This document shows, one piece after another, positions 53,464 through 63,149 of a stretch of 64,000 bases of DNA (position 1 is the stretch's first letter; each line of letters starts with the position of its first letter). The position numbers were made by a program, and so were the translations under genes. The DNA is from Pseudosulfitobacter koreensis (GTDB lineage Bacteria > Pseudomonadota > Alphaproteobacteria > Rhodobacterales > Rhodobacteraceae): positions 1 through 64,000 of the forward strand of contig NZ_JANKJG010000014.1 in NCBI RefSeq assembly GCF_024733015.1, written 5' to 3'. The notes below the pieces were generated by a model. It had not been told where the DNA came from. It ran no database searches and saw only the letters and a program-made list of their open reading frames with translations.

Positions 53464-54339
53464 ATGCAGGCAGGGATGCGCGAACTGAACGGGCATGAAT
53501 TTTATGTCCGCACATGGGGCGACCCTGCCCTGCCACGGCTGCTGTTGCTGCACGGGTTTCCGGAATACGGCGGCGCATGGGATGACTTTGCGCCGCTGCT
53601 GGCCGAGCGGTTTCACGTGATCGCCCCCGACCAGCGCGGATACGGGCGCAGCTGGGCGCCTGCGGAGGTGGGGGAATACACCGCGTCCAGGCTGGTGTCG
53701 GACATGGTGGCGTTGATCGGTGACGATGGCCCGGTGACGGTGCTGGGGCATGACTGGGGGGCCGGTGTCGCCTATGCGCTGGCGTTCATGCGCCCCGATC
53801 TGGTGTCGCGGCTGATCATTGCCAACGGGGTGCACCCTGCCCCGTTCCAGCGCGAGATGGCCAAGGGCGGCAAGCAGTCCGAGGCGTCGCAATACATCAA
53901 CTACCTGCGCAGCGACGGGTCCGAGGACAAGCTGGCGGCCAATGATTTCGAAAAGCTGATCGCACTGTTTTCGGCCAAGATGGATATGTCGTGGCTGCAG
54001 GGCGATGTGCTGGCGCGCTACAAGGAGGCCTGGGGGCGTCCGGGGCGGCTGCGCGGGATGATCAACTGGTATCGCGCGTCGCCGCTGGTGGTCGCGGACC
54101 CCGGCAAGCCGGTGACCGATCTGCGCCCGATGCCGGTGGAGCGGTTGCAGGTGCGCTGTCCGCATCTGCTGATCTGGGGCATGGGGGATGTGGCGCTGAT
54201 GCCCGAGGCGACCGAGGGGCTGGAGGAGTACGCGCCGGACCTGACGCGGGTGGAGATTGCGGACGCGGATCATTGGCTGTTCCACCAGAAGCCGCAGGAG
54301 ATTGCGGATGTGGTGCTGGACTGGTTGCCGCCGACCTGA
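53464..54339 (+). CDS. Epoxide hydrolase-like alpha/beta hydrolase
   Basis: 291 residues. LLHGFPEYGGAWDD is the HGxP oxyanion motif, and GHDWGAGVAYAL gives an Asp nucleophile, which marks epoxide hydrolases or haloalkane dehalogenases. DADHWLFHQKP supplies His. Second gene of the pair at 52169-54339. Confidence 0.87.
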   Translation: MQAGMRELNGHEFYVRTWGDPALPRLLLLHGFPEYGGAWDDFAPLLAERFHVIAPDQRGYGRSWAPAEVGEYTASRLVSDMVALIGDDGPVTVLGHDWGAGVAYALAFMRPDLVSRLIIANGVHPAPFQREMAKGGKQSEASQYINYLRSDGSEDKLAANDFEKLIALFSAKMDMSWLQGDVLARYKEAWGRPGRLRGMINWYRASPLVVADPGKPVTDLRPMPVERLQVRCPHLLIWGMGDVALMPEATEGLEEYAPDLTRVEIADADHWLFHQKPQEIADVVLDWLPPT

Positions 54340-54409
54340 GGGCTTTTGGTTGCCTGTGCCGGGGGCTGCGGCCTAGAAGGGACGCGAGGCAGTCACAAGG
54401 ATAACAACG

Positions 54410-54703
54410 ATGCGCAACGTCATCATCACCGCGCTGATCGCAGGCATGATCGGCTTTTCCGCCCCCGCCGAGGCAGGGTTTTCAGGCACCTATACCGTCG
54501 GGCGGGTCGAGGCCGACGACATGCTGAAGATGCGCGCGGGACCGGGCACCGGCTACAAGGTCGTGCTGGGCCTGCCGAACGGCACCGAGGTTTACGTCCA
54601 CGAATGCATCGAGACGGGCGGCACCCGCTGGTGCGAGGTGTCGTTGAAGCAGGCGCGCCGGATGAAGGGCTTTGTGTCCTGGGCCTATCTGGTTCAGAAC
54701 TGA
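54410..54703 (+). CDS. Secreted SH3-like domain protein
   Basis: 97 residues. Signal peptide ending in PAEA, then a bacterial SH3 (SH3_3) domain: LKMRAGPGTGYKVVLGLPNG and final GFVSWAYL. Two Cys (HEC, RWC) may pair. Periplasmic, probably cell-wall associated. Confidence 0.85.
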   Translation: MRNVIITALIAGMIGFSAPAEAGFSGTYTVGRVEADDMLKMRAGPGTGYKVVLGLPNGTEVYVHECIETGGTRWCEVSLKQARRMKGFVSWAYLVQN

Positions 54704-54881
54704 CAGGGGGCGCTTGCGGGGGGCGCCTGCGGGTTTCCGCCTGCGTGCGCCCCTGCCCTTGCAAATCTTTCACACGGACGGACGGCGGAGTGCTAATCTG
54801 CGCGACCGGGGAATTGCGGGCGATCCGCCCCCGGCTGCGGCGCGTGCCCGACGCGCGATTTTACAGGATTTGAGGACGGCG

Positions 54882-55433
54882 ATGTTGTCAGTGCATGCGG
54901 TGCCCGGTGCGTTCAGCGTGGGCGAATGTAACGAGATCATCGCGGCGATTTCGCGCGCGCCGACGGACGAGGCGATGCTGGTCGGGCGCAACACGGATCA
55001 CAACATGCGCATTGCCGAATTGGTCTGGATCGACGAGGTGGACGGCATGGGCTGGGTGATGGATCGGCTGATCGAGCTGGTCCGGCAGGCCAACCGCGAT
55101 CATTTCGAGTTTGATCTGACCGCCTTTGAGGAAAGCCCGCAGGTTGCGATCTACAAGGCGACGGATGCGGGGCACTTCGTCTGGCATTCGGACATCGGCG
55201 GCGGGCCGAAATCGGGCAAGCGCAAGCTGACGCTGGTGCTGCAACTGTCGCCGCCCGAGGATTACGAGGGCGGCACGCTGGAGGTTATGCCGGGCGCGCA
55301 GGTGTTGCAGGCCAGCCGCGCGCAGGGCTGCGTCAGCGTCTTTCCCAGCTTTACGCTGCATCAGGTGACGCCGGTGCGCAGCGGTGTGCGCCATTCGCTG
55401 ACGGTCTGGGCGCATGGGCCTGCATTTCGCTGA
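54882..55433 (+). CDS. 2-oxoglutarate/Fe(II) dioxygenase (PKHD/P4H type)
   Basis: 183 residues. VWHSDIGGG gives the HxD iron ligands, FTLHQVTPVRSGVRHSL the distal His and the 2-oxoglutarate-binding Arg. EDYEGGTLEV is typical of the P4H fold. ATG 54882 is chosen, as the earlier frame from 54672 overlaps the SH3 gene and is not protein-like. Substrate unknown. Confidence 0.85.
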   Translation: MLSVHAVPGAFSVGECNEIIAAISRAPTDEAMLVGRNTDHNMRIAELVWIDEVDGMGWVMDRLIELVRQANRDHFEFDLTAFEESPQVAIYKATDAGHFVWHSDIGGGPKSGKRKLTLVLQLSPPEDYEGGTLEVMPGAQVLQASRAQGCVSVFPSFTLHQVTPVRSGVRHSLTVWAHGPAFR

Positions 55434-55496
55434 GAGCGGCGGCAAGTCCGCAAGCCCCTGACGGGCCTGCGGAGTTGCGTGGGTTTCGGGCTGCCG

Positions 55497-55934
55497 TCAG
55501 GTGACGTTGGCCTGCATCTTGTCCGAACAGCGGACATAGGCGCTCCAGGTCGGGGGCTCGACGCTGGGCGATGCGCCGTAGCCAAAGCTGATCAGGCCGG
55601 GATGCTGACCGGCGGGGCACAGGCCGAGCGCGCGATAGGCGTCGCGGACGGTGTTCTGCACCTCGACGTCATCGGCGGTGGTGCGGGTGAAGGGCGTGCC
55701 CTTGGTGACCTGAATCAGGACCTTGTCGCCGCGCGCGAGCGCGTCGCGCTTGGTGTAAAGCACGTAGGACTTGCCGCCGCCGGTGTAGGACAGTTGCCGA
55801 AAACCGTTCTGTGCCATGTAGGCGGGGGTCAAGGTGGTCACCTTGGTTGCGGCAGGCGTTTGGGTGGTGCCGGTTGAACATGCGGCGATCAGGGAGAGGG
55901 CCACAAGGGCGGCAGTGCGTTTGATGAAGGTCAT
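55497..55934 (-). CDS. Putative lipoprotein, unknown function
   Basis: 145 residues. Lipobox LIAAC (Cys19), a Thr-rich linker and a small domain with two Cys (GLCPAG, VRCSDK). ATG 55934. No family recognised; the conserved-looking LCPAGQHPGLISFGYG segment could help a search. Confidence 0.68.
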   Translation of the reverse strand: MTFIKRTAALVALSLIAACSTGTTQTPAATKVTTLTPAYMAQNGFRQLSYTGGGKSYVLYTKRDALARGDKVLIQVTKGTPFTRTTADDVEVQNTVRDAYRALGLCPAGQHPGLISFGYGASPSVEPPTWSAYVRCSDKMQANVT

Positions 55935-56161
55935 GAAGTGTCCAGAATTACAGTAGAATTTATGTCGTGCGGACGTGTTAGCCCGCAGAATTCGAACACG
56001 CAACGGTTGTGATCCCGCGCGGGACGTTCCGCGGCGTCCATCGCTTTGCCGCGACGACGGGCCCCCTGCGACGTCACCACGATATGGGCGCACCTGCCCC
56101 CTTTCGTCATCGCGGTTGCTCTGCCATAATCACCGCCAACCAAAAAGAGAGCAGCCCCCTT

Positions 56162-58117
56162 ATGAGTGACCTTCTGTCCGGGTCCGAGCCCGCTTCGGAT
56201 TATGATGCCTCCTCGATTCAGGTGCTGGAGGACATGGAGCACGTCCGCCTGCGCCCCGGCATGTATATCGGCGGCAAGGACGACCGCGCGCTGCATCACA
56301 TGGTGGCCGAGATCATCGACAACTCGATGGACGAGGCGGTGGCGGGGCATGCCACCTGGATCGAGGTCGAGATGCACGCCAACGGCCATGTGTCGGTGCG
56401 CGACAACGGGCGGGGGATTCCCACCGGGCCGCACCCCAAGGACCCGACGAAATCGGCGCTTGAGATCATTTTCTGCACGCTGAACGCGGGCGGCAAGTTT
56501 TCCGGCGACAGCTACGAGACCTCGGGCGGCCTGCACGGTGTCGGCTCGTCGGTGGTGAATGCGCTGTCGGACCATCTGCGGGTCGAAGTGGCGCGCAACA
56601 AGGAACTTTACGCGATGGAGTTTTCGCGCGGCGTGCCGCAGGGCAAGCTGGAGCGGATCGGCGCCGCCCCCAACCGGCGCGGCACGGCGGTGACGTTTCA
56701 CCCCGATGCGGACATCTTTGGCGCGCTGACGCTGAAACCCGCGCGGCTGTTCAAGATGGCCCGCTCGAAGGCCTATCTGTTCTCGGGCGTCGAAATCCGC
56801 TGGAAGACCGAGATCGACGACGGCGAGACCCCCAAAGAGGCCAAGTTTCACTTTCCGGGCGGTCTGTCGGACTATCTGAAAGAGGCGATGGGCGGGGCCA
56901 CCACCTATGCCGAGACGCCGTTCGCGGGGTCGGTGTCGTTCGAGAAGTTCAAGGTGCCGGGCAAGGTGGAATGGGCAATCAACTGGACGCCTGCGCGCGA
57001 CGGGTTCATCCAGTCCTATTGCAACACGGTGCCCACGCCCGAGGGCGGCACCCACGAGGCCGGGTTCTGGGCCGCGATCCTGAAGGGCATCAAGGCCTAC
57101 GGCGAGCTGGTCAACAACCGCAAGGCCGCGACCATCACCCGCGAGGATCTGATGACCGGCGGCGGCGCGCTGGTGTCGTGTTTCATCCGCGAGCCGGAAT
57201 TCGTGGGCCAGACCAAGGACCGGCTGGCCACCGTCGAGGCGCAGCGGATGGTCGAGAACGCGGTGCGCGACCATTTCGACAACTGGCTGGCGGCGGATAC
57301 GAAATCGGCCGGCGCGATCCTGGATTTTCTGGTGCTGCGCGCCGAGGAACGGCTGCGGCGGCGGCAGGAGAAAGAGACCTCGCGCAAGACGGCGACGCAA
57401 AAGCTGCGCCTGCCGGGGAAACTGACCGACTGTACGTCGAAAACGCGCGAGGGCACCGAGCTGTTCATCGTCGAGGGCGACAGTGCGGGCGGGTCGGCCA
57501 AGATGGCGCGCGACCGCAAGACGCAGGCGCTGCTGCCGTTGCGGGGCAAGATCCTGAACGTGCTGGGGGCGGCGTCGTCGAAACTGGGATCGAACGCGGA
57601 GATTTCCGATCTGTCACAGGCGCTTGGGGTGTCGCTCGGGGCGAAGTTCAACGTCGATGACCTGCGCTATGACAAGGTCATCATCATGACCGACGCGGAC
57701 GTGGACGGCGCGCATATCGCAGCACTGCTGATGACGTTCTTTTTCACCCAGATGCGCCCGATGATCGACGCGGGGCATTTGTATCTGGCCTGTCCGCCGC
57801 TGTACCGCCTGACCCAAGGGTCGAAACGGGTGTACTGTCTGGACCAGGCCGAGCGCGATGCCTGGCTGGAGAAGGGTCTGGGCGGGTCGGGCAAGATCGA
57901 CGTGTCGCGGTTCAAGGGTCTGGGCGAGATGGACGCGAAGGACCTGAAGGACACCACGATGAACCCCGCCACCCGCAAGCTGATCCGCGTGACCATCGAC
58001 GAGGACGAGCCGGGGCAGACCGGCGATCTGGTGGAGCGGCTGATGGGCAAGAAGCCGGAGCTGCGGTTCGAGTATATCCAGGATAACGCGCGGTTTGTTG
58101 AGGAGCTGGATGTTTGA
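56162..58117 (+). CDS. parE: DNA topoisomerase IV subunit B
   Basis: 651 residues. GHKL ATPase with RPGMYIGG, DNSMDEA and GLHGVGSSVVNALS; then the Toprim part with ELFIVEGDSAGGSA (EGDSAGG) and TDADVDGAHIA; C-terminal RFKGLGEMDAKDL. Type IV is preferred over GyrB by length and lack of the GyrB insert. ATG 56162. Confidence 0.97.
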   Translation: MSDLLSGSEPASDYDASSIQVLEDMEHVRLRPGMYIGGKDDRALHHMVAEIIDNSMDEAVAGHATWIEVEMHANGHVSVRDNGRGIPTGPHPKDPTKSALEIIFCTLNAGGKFSGDSYETSGGLHGVGSSVVNALSDHLRVEVARNKELYAMEFSRGVPQGKLERIGAAPNRRGTAVTFHPDADIFGALTLKPARLFKMARSKAYLFSGVEIRWKTEIDDGETPKEAKFHFPGGLSDYLKEAMGGATTYAETPFAGSVSFEKFKVPGKVEWAINWTPARDGFIQSYCNTVPTPEGGTHEAGFWAAILKGIKAYGELVNNRKAATITREDLMTGGGALVSCFIREPEFVGQTKDRLATVEAQRMVENAVRDHFDNWLAADTKSAGAILDFLVLRAEERLRRRQEKETSRKTATQKLRLPGKLTDCTSKTREGTELFIVEGDSAGGSAKMARDRKTQALLPLRGKILNVLGAASSKLGSNAEISDLSQALGVSLGAKFNVDDLRYDKVIIMTDADVDGAHIAALLMTFFFTQMRPMIDAGHLYLACPPLYRLTQGSKRVYCLDQAERDAWLEKGLGGSGKIDVSRFKGLGEMDAKDLKDTTMNPATRKLIRVTIDEDEPGQTGDLVERLMGKKPELRFEYIQDNARFVEELDV

Positions 58118-58263
58118 GGGTTTGGCTCTGACCTCCAACACAAGCGCCTGACCGCGGGTCTTGAGCCGTCTTGCAAAAGGTCCGGGGGACCTTTTGAGGC
58201 GAAAGAAGGCGACAGCCTCGGGGGCGTCGAAGACGCGCCCGCCCATGGGGGCGGTCGGGCGCG

Positions 58264-58460
58264 GCGAAAACGCGGTGCGTTTCCGCTAAGGTGATACACA
58301 TAGGTTTCAATTCGCGGTCGACCTCTCGCACGATGCTGCGCATCATGCTGCCGGTTGTCGCGCAGCCCTGCGGGGCTACGCTGAGGCGCGGCGAAAACGC
58401 GGGGCGTTTCCGCTGGGGCGCTGTTGATAGGTTGCGAAAGGCGGGGCGTTTCCGCTGGGG
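58264..58460. repeat. Interspersed repeat, three units, in a 400-bp gene-free stretch
   Basis: Units at 58264-58287, 58391-58418 and 58434-58460 share GCGAAA then GCG-N2-GCGTTTCCGCT. Each has a partial dyad (GCGAAAAC against GTTTCCGC). The 58118-58517 interval has no credible gene; minus-strand frames here only echo the repeat as RKRPAF. Function unknown. Confidence 0.6.
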
Positions 58461-58517
58461 ACAAATTGAAATGCCGGCTTTATAAAAGCCCAAAGCCCCA
58501 AATCAGGACACCACCCC

Positions 58518-58928
58518 ATGACCCCCGCTGCTGCTCAGGACATCCTCGACACCATGTTTGCGCCCTGGGTGCTGGCCTTAAGCCCGCGTGTCGCCTCGAT
58601 CGACGCGGAGCACTGCACGCTCAGCATTCCGATCACCGCCGATATTGCCCGCGCGGGCGGGATCGTGTCGGGGCAGGTGATGGCGACGCTGGCGGATACC
58701 GCGATGGTGCTGGCGTGCATGGGGCATGCGGGGCAGATGATCCCGGTGTCGACCGTTACGCTCGACACGCAGTTTCTGCGGCCCGGCAGTGGCGACAGCA
58801 TCACCGCGCGGGCCGAGGTGATGCGGGCGGGCAAGGGCACAATCTTTGCGCGGTGTACGCTGACGGCGGAGCCTTCGGGCAAGGACATCGCACTCGCGAC
58901 GGCGACTTTTGCCAGGCCTGCGGGGTAA
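58518..58928 (+). CDS. PaaI-family hotdog thioesterase
   Basis: 136 residues. GGIVSGQVMATLADTAMVLA is the hotdog helix with the catalytic Asp candidate; VSTVTLDTQFLRPGSGDSIT follows. Acyl-CoA thioesterase fold; substrate unknown. Confidence 0.88.
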   Translation: MTPAAAQDILDTMFAPWVLALSPRVASIDAEHCTLSIPITADIARAGGIVSGQVMATLADTAMVLACMGHAGQMIPVSTVTLDTQFLRPGSGDSITARAEVMRAGKGTIFARCTLTAEPSGKDIALATATFARPAG

Positions 58929-58985
58929 TCCGCTGTCCCTGCCGCACGATCCGTGCCAGAGCGGGCGCAAAGAGGAGTTCTGCCC

Positions 58986-59486
58986 ATGCCCTGCCCGCTT
59001 TGTGACAGCGACGCCCCGCTGATTGACGTAGCCGTTTCCGGTGGCCCCAAGGGCAGCGTGGCGATCTGTGCCACCTGTGCCGACCAGCTGGACGCGCCGC
59101 AGGCCGATCATTTTCGCGCCCTGCCGTCGACCATGTGGGCCGACGATACCGCGGTGCAGGTGCTGGCCTACCGCATCCTCAAACGGCTCGATGCCGACTG
59201 GGCGCGCGATGCGCTGGATATGCTCTATCTGGACGAGGACGCGCTGGCCTGGGCGCAGGACGTGCCCGCCGACACCGGGCACCGCGATGCCAACGGGGTG
59301 CCGCTGGCGGTGGGCGACAACGTGGTGCTGATCAAGGATCTGCCCGTGAAGGGCGCGGGCTTTACCGCCAAGCGCGGCACGCCGGTGCGGGGCATTTCGC
59401 TGGTGCTGGACAACCCCGGCCAGATCGAGGGCCGGGTCGAGGGCCAGCGGATCGTGATCCTGACCCAGTTCGTCAAGAAAAAGTAA
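58986..59486 (+). CDS. phnA: PhnA/YjdM-type zinc-ribbon protein
   Basis: 166 residues. MPCPLCDSDAPL and ICATCADQL give the zinc ribbon; the C-terminal GDNVVLIKDLPVKGAGFTAK is the PhnA domain. Despite its name it is not tied to phosphonate use here. ATG 58986. Confidence 0.9.
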   Translation: MPCPLCDSDAPLIDVAVSGGPKGSVAICATCADQLDAPQADHFRALPSTMWADDTAVQVLAYRILKRLDADWARDALDMLYLDEDALAWAQDVPADTGHRDANGVPLAVGDNVVLIKDLPVKGAGFTAKRGTPVRGISLVLDNPGQIEGRVEGQRIVILTQFVKKK

Positions 59487-59543
59487 CCGGCGGGGCGGCA
59501 TTATCCGCTTGCCTGATGCGGCGATTGCAGCCTTAGTCGGGGC

Positions 59544-60230
59544 ATGTGGACACGCCCCCTGATCGCCCTGTCGCTGCTGCTGCTGACCGCCTGCGGACGG
59601 CCGATGACGCCGACGGAAGTGGCCTTTGCCAACACCATCCACGGCGCCGGGCTGGACACGTCGAAGGTGCGGCTGGTGGACGGTGCGCCGACGCGCGCGG
59701 TCACGTTCCAGCGCAAGGCGCGGCCGCGCACCACCTGCCGCGAGCGCATCCTGCCGCCGCCCCTGACCGAGACGGTGACGGCCAAGCCTGCGGCGGTGGC
59801 GCTCTACAACCACGTGCTGTTCGACAAGGACTGGTATCTGGATGACTACCTGCCCGAATATCCCGACCGGATCGGCCTGATCGCGGCGATGCTTTTGGGT
59901 CACGAGCTGACGCATGTCTGGCAATGGCAGAACCGCAAGACCACGGGATATTCGCCGCTGAAGGCCGCGTCGGAGCACCAGCGCGGGGCCGATCCCTATC
60001 TGTTCGATCTCGATCATGTGCCGCAGTTCGGGGATTACGGCTATGAGCAGCAGGGGTCGATCGTGGAGGAGTTCGTGTGCTGCCGCGCGCTGGCGCCGAC
60101 GGCGGAGCGCACCAAGCGGCTGCATGCGATGATCGCGCAGGTGATGCCGGTCGCACCGCTGCCTGCAGAGCGGCAGAGTGCGGTGCGGATGCCCTGGGAC
60201 GGGGTGGAGTTGAACGGGATCTGCGACTGA
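59544..60230 (+). CDS. Zincin-like lipoprotein (HExxH)
   Basis: 228 residues. Lipobox LLTAC (Cys17). LLGHELTHVWQWQN gives HExxH at His120-Glu121-His124, so a metalloprotease-like fold, possibly DUF4157-like in type. A later EEFVCC could supply the third ligand. Periplasmic face expected. Activity unproven. Confidence 0.75.
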   Translation: MWTRPLIALSLLLLTACGRPMTPTEVAFANTIHGAGLDTSKVRLVDGAPTRAVTFQRKARPRTTCRERILPPPLTETVTAKPAAVALYNHVLFDKDWYLDDYLPEYPDRIGLIAAMLLGHELTHVWQWQNRKTTGYSPLKAASEHQRGADPYLFDLDHVPQFGDYGYEQQGSIVEEFVCCRALAPTAERTKRLHAMIAQVMPVAPLPAERQSAVRMPWDGVELNGICD

Positions 60231-60251
60231 TAGTGCCGCTCAGGGCACAGG

Positions 60252-60286
60252 GGCTCAGGGCTCAGGGCTCAGGGCTCAGGGCTCAG
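60252..60286. repeat. Heptanucleotide tandem repeat (GGCTCAG) x5
   Basis: Five perfect 7-bp units between convergent genes; the final unit includes the stop codon of the minus-strand gene ending at 60283. Extra copies would not change the protein. Confidence 0.95.
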
Positions 60287-61017
60287 GGCAGATCGGTGCC
60301 TTCGGGGACAAAGCAGATGTCGGCGTCGTCCAGCGGGGCTTTGACGCCTTGCAAGGTGATGGTGACACCGTTGGACAGCGTGATGCGCAGGCCCTGATCG
60401 GTGAGGGTCTGGTCCGCGACATGGAGCGCTTGCGGGGCGTCCGTCTCGATCAGGATGACGTCGGTGCCGGGGATGAAATCGGTCAGGGTGGTGTGATCGG
60501 CTGGGTTTGGGTCGGGGTGAGCGTCGGGCTGCGGGTCGGGCTGATGGTCGGCGCGGATGCCCATGTAGCTGTGCGCGTCGCCGTCGCCCGAGGTGTAGCT
60601 GCCGAAGTAGACGACCTCGTCTGAGGGCGGTGTTGCCGGGGGTGGTGTGACGAGGACGTGCGGGGGAGAGGGTTGCGTATCTGGCGACATATCAGGCTGC
60701 TGGTCTGGTTGCGCGTCTGGTTGCGGGTCCGGCGACATATCAGGTTGCACGTCTGGCTGCGCATCCCCCTGGGCGACGAAGCTGACCGCATCCGCGCCGA
60801 TGCGGGCATAGACCCCTTCCAGCAGCACGCTGTCGCCGGTCGAAAAGGTGATGGTCAGCCCCGCCTTGGTGATCCGCTGCTGGATGATCGCGCCCGTGGT
60901 CCCGGCGGGTGCGGGGATCAGCAGCACGTCCTCGGCGGGGTCGAACCCCTTGATCGCGGTGGTATGTGCCGGGTGCCCGGTCTGCGCGGCACGCTCTCTT
61001 GATAGGTGATCCTTCAT
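60283..61017 (-). CDS. Pro-Asp-repeat protein with duplicated RTX-like beta modules
   Basis: 244 residues. Two related modules: 20-82 (IKGFDPAEDVLLIPA to VSFV) and 176-238 (LTDFIPGTDVILIET to ICFV), each with a DF-x-P-x-xD strand and T-x-LxGV end as in M10/serralysin-type C-terminal domains. Between them are (Q)PD repeats (86-113, 158-172). No signal peptide; type I export is a possibility but no classic GGxGxD nonapeptides are seen. ATG 61017 with GAGAGGG. Confidence 0.72.
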   Translation of the reverse strand: MKDHLSRERAAQTGHPAHTTAIKGFDPAEDVLLIPAPAGTTGAIIQQRITKAGLTITFSTGDSVLLEGVYARIGADAVSFVAQGDAQPDVQPDMSPDPQPDAQPDQQPDMSPDTQPSPPHVLVTPPPATPPSDEVVYFGSYTSGDGDAHSYMGIRADHQPDPQPDAHPDPNPADHTTLTDFIPGTDVILIETDAPQALHVADQTLTDQGLRITLSNGVTITLQGVKAPLDDADICFVPEGTDLP

Positions 61018-61139
61018 GCCGCCCTCTCCCGGTCCGACGCTGTCTGCTCGACGCTGTCTGCGCATGGCGGATCATAGCGCGAAACGGCCTGCGGCACACC
61101 ATCGTCAGGTTGGAAACAGCGCGTTTCCAGATCCGCACT

Positions 61140-61820
61140 TCAGGTTGAAAGGCGGCCCGCATCCATCCGCAGCACGCGGTCCATGCGCGAAGCGAGTTCC
61201 AGGTTGTGCGTGGCGATCAGCGCCGCAAGGCCGGTGCCGCGCACCAGTTCCATCAGCGCGCCGAAGACCTGATCGGAGGTTTCGGGATCGAGATTGCCCG
61301 TGGGCTCGTCCGCGAGCAGCAGGCGCGGCTGGTTGGCCAGTGCGCGGCAAAAGGCGACGCGCTGCTGTTCGCCGCCCGACAGCGCCGCAGGGCGGTGATC
61401 GGCGCGCGGGGCGATACCGACGCGGGTGAGCAGATCGCGGGCACGCGCCTCGGCGGTGCCGCGCGCGATGCCTGCGGCCAGTTGCGGCAGAACGATGTTT
61501 TCCAGCGCCGAGAACTCGGGCAGCAGGTGGTGGAACTGGTAGATGAACCCGATGTCCGAGCGGCGCGCGGCGGTGCGTTTGCGGTCCGACAGGCCGGTCA
61601 TGTCCTGCCCCCCAAGGCTGACGGTGCCCGCGTCGGGCACGTCGAGCAGGCCCGCGATGTGCAGCATCGTGGATTTGCCCGCACCCGAGGGTGCGACGAG
61701 CGCCACGACTTCGCCGGGGTGCAGGGTCAGATCGACGCCGCGCAGCACCTGCACCTCGCCGGGGAGGCCCTTGTTATAGGTCTTTTGCAGCCCTTGCAGG
61801 TGCAGCACGGGATCATTCAT
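61140..61820 (-). CDS. lolD: Lipoprotein-releasing ABC ATPase LolD
   Basis: 226 residues. Walker [10 protein letters not shown], signature [15 protein letters not shown], Walker [22 protein letters not shown] is LolD-typical. Releases outer-membrane lipoproteins with LolC/E. Overlaps the permease gene by 8 bp. Confidence 0.95.
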   Translation of the reverse strand: MNDPVLHLQGLQKTYNKGLPGEVQVLRGVDLTLHPGEVVALVAPSGAGKSTMLHIAGLLDVPDAGTVSLGGQDMTGLSDRKRTAARRSDIGFIYQFHHLLPEFSALENIVLPQLAAGIARGTAEARARDLLTRVGIAPRADHRPAALSGGEQQRVAFCRALANQPRLLLADEPTGNLDPETSDQVFGALMELVRGTGLAALIATHNLELASRMDRVLRMDAGRLST

Positions 61821-63099
61821 AACGCAGCGCCTCGACGGGGTTCATCCGCGCGGCACGGCGGGCGGGGAAGATGGTGACGATGAACGACAGGCCGAGCGAC
61901 AGGCTGACCGCCTTGAGCACGTCGGACAGGTGCAATTCGGCGGGCAGCGCGTAGATGCCGCGAATGGAGGGGTCCCAGACGCCGCCGCCCATCACCACGT
62001 TCACGAAGGAAAAGATCGGGTCGATGTAGATGGCGAAGAGGCAGCCGATGATGACGCCGAGGCCCGTGCCGATCAGGCCGGTGAAGGCGCCGCAGATGAA
62101 GAAGATCCGCAGGATCGAGCCTTCGGAGAGGCCAATGGTGCGCAGGATGCCGATGTCGCGGCCCTTGTTCTTGACCAGCATTATCAGCCCCGAGACGATG
62201 TTCATCGCGGCGATCAGCACGAGGATCGACAGGATGATGAACATCACGTTGTCCTCGACTTCGAGCGCGCGCAGGAAGCCGCTGGAGCTTTCGCGCCATG
62301 TCCATGTCTGGGCGCGTTCGCCTGCGGCCATTTGCAAGCTTTGGGTCAGGGTGTCGACGGCATCGGGGTCTTCGACCATCACCTCGATCTCGGTGGCGAC
62401 GCCTTCGCGGTTGAAAAAGCTCTGGGCTTCGGTCAGCGGCAGGTAGACGCGGGTGCGGTCGATGTCGTAGCGCCCCGCCGAGAAGATGTAGACCACCTCG
62501 TAGGCGTTGACGCGGGGGCTGGTGCCGAAGGCGGTCTTGACGCCGTTGGGCGAGATCAGCTTGATCCGGTCGCCGACGTCGGCGCCCAGCTCGCGTGCGA
62601 CGCCCGAGCCGATGGCGATGCCTTGGGGGAAAGCGTCGATGTTGCCGAGGCTGGTGTCGGGGTCGGCGATGCGCGGCAGGCCCTTGAGGTCTTCGAGTGC
62701 GATGCCGAACACCTCGACGCCTGCATTGCTTTGGCGCAGGTTCGACATGACCTGACCGCGCACCAGAGGGGCCGCGCGGGTGACGCCGGGCACCGCCGCC
62801 AGACGCTGGGCCATTTCCGTGTAATCGGGGATGGTGCGGTCGATCTGCCCCGTTTCGGTGGTGACGCCAAGGTTGTAGACGGTGACGTGGGCGTTGGCCC
62901 CGAGGATGGTATCGACGAATTCGGCGCGAAAGCCCGAGCGGACGGCCAGCGTGGCGATCAGGGCAAAGACCGCAAGGGTGATCCCGATCAGGCTGATCCA
63001 TGTCATCACCGACACGCCGCCCTCGGCGCGGCGGGCGCGCAGATAGCGCCAGGCGATCATCCATTCGAAGGCGGCAAAGGGGGCGGTGGAATTGGCCAT
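61813..63099 (-). CDS. lolC: Lipoprotein-releasing permease LolC/LolE
   Basis: 428 residues. N-terminal [20 protein letters not shown], a large periplasmic domain, then three helices in the FtsX-like permease part ([20 protein letters not shown] region). Ends [11 protein letters not shown], as LolC/E do. Single LolC/E fusion-type gene, usual in alphaproteobacteria. Confidence 0.94.
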   Translation of the reverse strand: MANSTAPFAAFEWMIAWRYLRARRAEGGVSVMTWISLIGITLAVFALIATLAVRSGFRAEFVDTILGANAHVTVYNLGVTTETGQIDRTIPDYTEMAQRLAAVPGVTRAAPLVRGQVMSNLRQSNAGVEVFGIALEDLKGLPRIADPDTSLGNIDAFPQGIAIGSGVARELGADVGDRIKLISPNGVKTAFGTSPRVNAYEVVYIFSAGRYDIDRTRVYLPLTEAQSFFNREGVATEIEVMVEDPDAVDTLTQSLQMAAGERAQTWTWRESSSGFLRALEVEDNVMFIILSILVLIAAMNIVSGLIMLVKNKGRDIGILRTIGLSEGSILRIFFICGAFTGLIGTGLGVIIGCLFAIYIDPIFSFVNVVMGGGVWDPSIRGIYALPAELHLSDVLKAVSLSLGLSFIVTIFPARRAARMNPVEALRYE

Positions 63100-63149
63100 T
63101 TCGGCTCCTGCGTGGGTGCGGCGCAACTTGGGTTGTTTGGGGTGCGGGG

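Noticed and set aside
58264..58460. CRISPR array
   Set aside because: Only three units with unequal spacers and no cas genes.
57912..58493. Minus-strand frames with repeated RKRPAF segments
   Set aside because: The protein repeat simply reflects the DNA repeat at 58264-58460; no ribosome site and overlap with parE.
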